A DNA stretch of 64,000 nucleotides from NCBI GenBank assembly GCA_025617745.1, contig CM046853.1, forward strand, positions 4,336,873-4,400,872, read 5' to 3'. A program made the position numbers and the translations under genes. The notes below the pieces were generated by a model. It saw only the letters and a program-made list of their open reading frames with translations, was not told where the DNA came from and did no database searches. This document shows, in pieces, positions 51,401 through 57,400 of the stretch (position 1 is the first letter of the stretch; each line of letters opens with the position of its first letter). The DNA comes from Heliocidaris erythrogramma. Taxonomy: Eukaryota; Echinodermata; Echinoidea; Camarodonta; Echinometridae.

Positions 51401-54400
51401 TATCAATCATTTAGCACAAGAACTGATCACCAGTCGTGCGTAAAGTCGTGCGTAACTTACGAACAGCTTTATGAAACACCCCCCAGACCCACACAGTATG
51501 TTCCTATAGCACTCTGTCTCAGGCTCAGTCTCCATTGCGTTAGTAGATGCCAGGAAAACATCACTTACGGGGGTTCAAAATAGCAAAAAATTAAGTTTCT
51601 ATTGGAATGTGCAAGAAACTTGCAAGCACTGCATTTTGACAAACAAAAGTATTTTCTGTCCTAGATACAGGTAAATTGCTTTGGGCATGTACACCAACTA
51701 ACAAAATTAAATTGATTTGAAGCTCTTGCAAGAGTTCAGTAATCTGTTTGATACTGATCCAGAGACAACTCAAGATGAAACCCATTGGAAAAGCAAGTTG
51801 AAGTAAATTTACATCATTTCCAACATTTCAATTGTGATCATAGTCAGCCCCTAACCGACAATCATGATGTTCTACCCAGTGTCATAGGAGCTCAGTACCA
51901 GGTTGAAGCTCAAATTGTCAAATAAGATTGTGTAGTGTCAGGATGACTTACTGTGAAAATCGTGACTAGATTACCAATCTTCTCCACATTGAGAGGTGCA
52001 CCCTGTCTGTTGAACTTTGCAAGATACCGCTCTCTGAATATTAAAACAAAAGATTTATCTGTCAAGATTAAGAGAAAAACAGAGAATAAAAAGATGCACA
52101 GAAACTACAGCTAGAGATACAGAGAGAAGAGAGACTGCTGACTGAAAGGTTATTTAAAAGCTTGATCACCAAGATTATACATGTGTGCTTATCAAATGTT
52201 CTTGCAAAAAAGATTCTTCCAAAAGTCAGATCGTATAGTGTCTGATGGGCTTTAGACAACTTACGTGATGAATGTGCCCTCTTTAGCATCATAGAGAGCA
52301 AAGAAAGCTTCAGCTGCTTCTCCTGTATTGATCCCAAAGTTGACCAGCTGAAGGTGGAGATGATGCGCAAAAGCTTCTACAGGTTCTGACGACTATAAAA
52401 GAAGATCAATACATTACACTTCCTGCCCTAATCAATTTACAACTGAGCACCAAATAATAAATATTAGATTGTAAATTTTTGAGGGCAAAGCTGAAATACG
52501 TCTTCGTGGTAAGACCGAGAACAAAATCATATAGCAGTTTGAAATCTTAAACAGCATTTCCTAGCAGGGTTTACATATCTGCCAAAAATGAAGAATAAAC
52601 TGAGCATCTACACATAGTGTACGAGACATGGTACTGCACGGCAATACTTTTCAGTCCAAAAATGGCTCACTTAAGCCCCCTTTCCACAGGATGGAGACCT
52701 TTGGTCAACCATTTGGCGACCAAAAAGTGGCAAGATCTCTCAGCAGTCTCCAAAATCCCACAAAAAATGCTCTGGAGATCCTTGAGCACTATTAATGACA
52801 AAAAAATTCAATTTTCAGCATATTTCACGGAGATCTACGAAGACCTATGAGTGATCATTGAAAAAAATGATTTGGGCGGAAAATTCACAAAAAATGTTGC
52901 GCTTGTTGGGAGATTGCCGAGAGATCATTGAAAGACTGATGAGACCGTTGAGCGGTCGTAGAGAGATCGCTAAGCATTCATTGAAAGACCGCTTTCCTCT
53001 GAGACCACTGAGAGACTGTTTTGAACCAGTTCAAAACTTGATAGAAACCATGGAGACTATAGAGATCATTGAGAGCTCTGTGGAAGACTGAGATTTTTTT
53101 TTTTTTCTTTGGGGGGGGGGGGTAGATTTGATGGTCTCTCAATGGTCTCGCCTCTGTGGAAAGGGGGTATTATATTTTGGTGTTACTTGATGGGGGTCGG
53201 GGTGAAATCATCATTGACAAAAAAATTGAACATAAGAAAAATAATTGGGATGCATGAAAAAGGAAAGGGATTGAGATTCAAATGAAAATAATTACTACAG
53301 TTAGAGTAAAAAAAAAAATAATAATATAGCAAATATCATTTTTAAGTAGAACACATGTTGAATAGTCATGAATAGAATATGTTCGTAAAGTGTAGAATAA
53401 CATGATCTCTCTCATTCATATTGACCCTGAAAAGGACAGTTTGCTCTTAGCTTAGCATTTTACATTTTTTTCATTTCATGATTTGAAAAGGATGTGCAGA
53501 CAAAATCATGTAAAGAGAATCAATTCTAAACAAACAGTTTATTATTCTCAATAGTGAATCAAAAACTTTCTTATAGTTGAGCCAGAAAAGTTTAGCCGAA
53601 AAGCCTATGTGAGAATCTTACACACTAAACTGTTTAGACACCTGGACTAGTACTTAAAGGAGAATTACGCTCAAAAATAAAGACAATAGTGTTCAAAGGT
53701 GTTATTAATTCCTACTTGTTAGACTTTATGGCTTCGCGTCAAAATTTACGAGATCGATACAAATCAAATTTTTCTGAGCAAAATCTACCAGCTGCTAGCA
53801 ATATGTATCGTCTGCTAGCAGCACATGGGGGCTGCCATTTTGTTTATGTGTACAAGAAGATTTTCTTAATCCAAATGCTCAATTGCCTTTTTCAAAATTA
53901 AAAACCCATTTGAGATTAAAAATATAGAATAGATATGTCAATTTATTTTTAAACTGAAGATTTCCTTATATATTTCTGTTGAAAATCGATATTCGCTTAA
54001 TAGAAATCTATTTTCTCGATACTGGACGTATGGGACGGAGCAAATTAATTCAAACTTTATGGATGCTTCTTCCCTGAGCATCTATAGCGGCAAACTATGC
54101 ATTCACCTGCTTTCGGATAATGGACTTGAAAAGTCAGAATGCATGCTGCATATATTATGTTTTGCTCTGTTTGGCAAACCCAAGAAAATAAATTTTTGTT
54201 AAGCAAAACCAGACAATTTAAAAGTATCATTATAAAGATTTAATTTTTATAATACGTATAAACACCCACTTTATATTTTCCGTCACATATGGGATTTTAG
54301 GTAATGAAGAAAATCAATTTAGGATTTGGATTCAAAATATCTTCCTGACTGGAACATTTCTCAATGGTTCATGTACAACTCCAAATCAGCAAGAAAATGG

Positions 54401-57400
54401 CAGCCCCCATGTAAATGAGTAGGAGACGATACCGGGTGTTGGAATATCTTTATTTATACCCTTTTCTGATATCTTATTAGAAAATGATTTAGGCCAATAA
54501 GTAGGAATATATTACACCTTCCAATATAAGTAAATTTGTAATCAGGGCTTAATTCACCTGGACTGGTACTTAACTATAAATAGAGCATATCTATATTTTT
54601 ACAATTTGAATGTTGAGAAACTTTCATTCTCAACAAAATGCTTTAATAAGCCACTTCGGAGATGCAATCTGAGCATGAGCAGATAAAGGTCATCTGTACC
54701 AAATTCTAAAACCCACTGACACTAATATTCGATATGTGCTCATGAATGTCATGTAATCATTATTCAATTATGCACTAATGGTGCATTCCATGATATCCAG
54801 GTGGAAGTATTCTTTTTAAAGGGGGAAACAAAAGCTATTCATGAGGCACCTCTATCACTCCCAGAGTTATTTTTCTGAAGTGCACATAAAGGGACCCTCC
54901 ATGTCTAAAATATCTGTGGATATTTGGGGTCATTTGTACCATGCGCTAACCCCGAACTGGCTTATTGCTAACAATTAACTATAAAAGACCCTAATTCCAG
55001 CTCTCTCGTGCAAATTACCTGTGCCTGGGCATTTGCATCTGGTACTTGCAATGATATAAGTGATAGCAATGGTTGCACGGAGGTCGCGACCGGCTATGAG
55101 TGGACCATCCCACGGCACACAGGGGGGGTGGACAGCATCACAACAGGGAGGCATGCCAGGATATTCACACAAAAATGGGTGACAATTAATAGAACAAATG
55201 AGGATGGACGAGTGAAGGTGAAAAGAAAATGCATACACACATCATGAATAACAATGAACAAAAGAAAAGGAGACAATCCAAAACTGAATATCTATGCATT
55301 AGTCAAAATAATTCACTAACAATCAGAGGAAGAAATCATTGTATCTTTTCCTGAGATTTGTTCATATACTATGCATGCTAAAAATAGCAGTACACCGTTA
55401 TATCAAATCATAATCATTGCTGAAAAGTGATTACTCTGAAATTGAAATTCACTGTATATCAATTGCTTTCATTTACTAGCATGTGACAAAGAAATATGAA
55501 AAATTCCTGATCATTGATTTGTTTTTTCAAGGGTGTTTTAGCTAAATCATCAATTTATGGTTAAACACATCATATTGAACAATTTCTACAGAATAGTTAG
55601 GTTAAAAGCTAAATTTAATATTGGGAATTAAATAAGGATTACAGCACAAACACAACCAAAGACAAGTTTTGTATTATTAGTTAAGTTGACCATCGGTGGT
55701 ATTCTGAGATTCAATTTATCTCAGATAAAATCTGAGATTTCAAGTCAGTGAGATAAAATACCCTTAAAATCTTTTTTAAATCGGTATTCTGAGAACCATT
55801 TTAGACAGATTTATGATGTGATAACCAATAAAAAATGTCCTTAGATTTCACTTTCATCATGCTTAGCCAATAGAATTGCTCTCCGCCAGTCTCTGGAGCA
55901 AGAAAGCGTGAATGCGTTATTTTTACAATTTTCGCTATGCGTGCCTCAAAGCGCAAATACACTTTTACTAGGATTTCCTTGAAAATGATTGAGGCAACTT
56001 CAGAGGTTTTAGAACACCATCACAAGCATCATTGCAAGTATGATATTAGTTGGTGTAGAAGTAGAATTTGATAATCATATGAGAATGTTGCTTGAGAAAT
56101 ATAGTTAATACATGTATTCAGTTTTATTGGTATATTTTTATCGCACCATCGCCCACTACTAGCCCGAAAATGTTGCACAGCCACTTACCGTGCATATTAG
56201 AGATAAAATAGCCTCTACCCAATTTTACGTTTTATTTTATTTTCCCCATAAAATATGGGAGTAAGCATTTAGAGCTGCGCGTATCATGCGTACAATTGTA
56301 TTGTGCGAACAGGTAGGAGACACAAGATAAAAAATGAAATAAAACTTGAGATAAAAAGTGGTCTCATAATACCACTTTTTAAAAAGATAAAATTAAAAAA
56401 ATATATAAATAAATGGTGCTCAAAATACCACCCCATTGCAATCAGATTACACATAGTACATACCAGTGCAGTGATTTTTGTTTCTTGGGAACTCCTCAGA
56501 TGCTGAAATGAACAAAAACAACAGAATCATTTATCAAATACAGAGGCTACAGGAATACAACAAATTCTAAATCTATCAATGTTGCTATAATGGTGCAAAT
56601 GACTCTGAAATACGCCATTTTGAAACAGAGAAGCATTTGTTTTGATGGACGCACTATTTGCTAAACAACTAAAATCATACTGGTGCGCACATCATGGTGC
56701 GTAAGAAAGGACAGCATATGAAGGTCAATTGTAACTTGGTACAAATGATCTTTATCTGCATATGCAGCAATTATAATGACAAACTGGCTTATTGATTTAA
56801 TTTTATGTTACATCTTTTTCACTAAAAGGCAGGCAAGACCCCCATTTGTATAAAAATGTTATTTATATCAATTCAGTGGACATTACAATGTTCAATCAAA
56901 AGATCTAGACTTTATGCTGATGAAAGCAACCATGTCTCCAAAATGAAACTGTCAATTTTTTACGTCAATAGGGCTGAAAGGAAAAGTCCACCTGGATTAC
57001 ACGTTGATTTTAAAAGAAGCAGAAAAATTAGAAAGACAGATTAGTGGGAGTTTGAGCAACATCCGATAAGAAATAAGGAAGTTATAAATTTTTGAAGTTG
57101 TAATCAAACACAAATTGGCAACTCTGTGACATATCTTGCAAGCTCCTCTCCCATTTGCCTTGTACCCAAAAAATCATTAATCTCCATTTTCTCTAATGAA
57201 AATATTAAATGATACATGTAATCATTGCTCATATGTTTTTACACAAAACATGTATAAAACAAATCTATTCCTTCATCAAAAACTATTAAAGAAATTACAT
57301 CATGGAGTTGCCAATTTGTATTTGATTGATTACAACTTCAAAAAGTCCTAACTTTCGTATTTCTTATCGGATGTTGCTCAAACTCTTAATCTGTTTCTCT

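Larger units (their letters stand above)
52393..56463. other. 4.1-kb intron between exons 3 and 2
   Basis: Contains the elements at 52672-53171, 53639-54573 and 55695-56432. A weakly conserved repeat near 54645-54712 has an inverted partner near 56738-56793. The 79-codon plus frame at 55008 resembles nothing I know. Confidence 0.55.

Noticed and set aside
55008-55247. 79-codon plus-strand frame (CNDISDSNGCTEV)
   Set aside because: No start context, family or splice evidence; overlaps an anonymous part of an intron.
54645-56793. One large transposon bounded by inverted words (GCAGATAAAG and CTTTATCTGC) that would enclose exon 2
   Set aside because: Exon 2 keeps the exact family length, so enclosure would need a gene exon inside a transposon; two separate diverged insertions are simpler.
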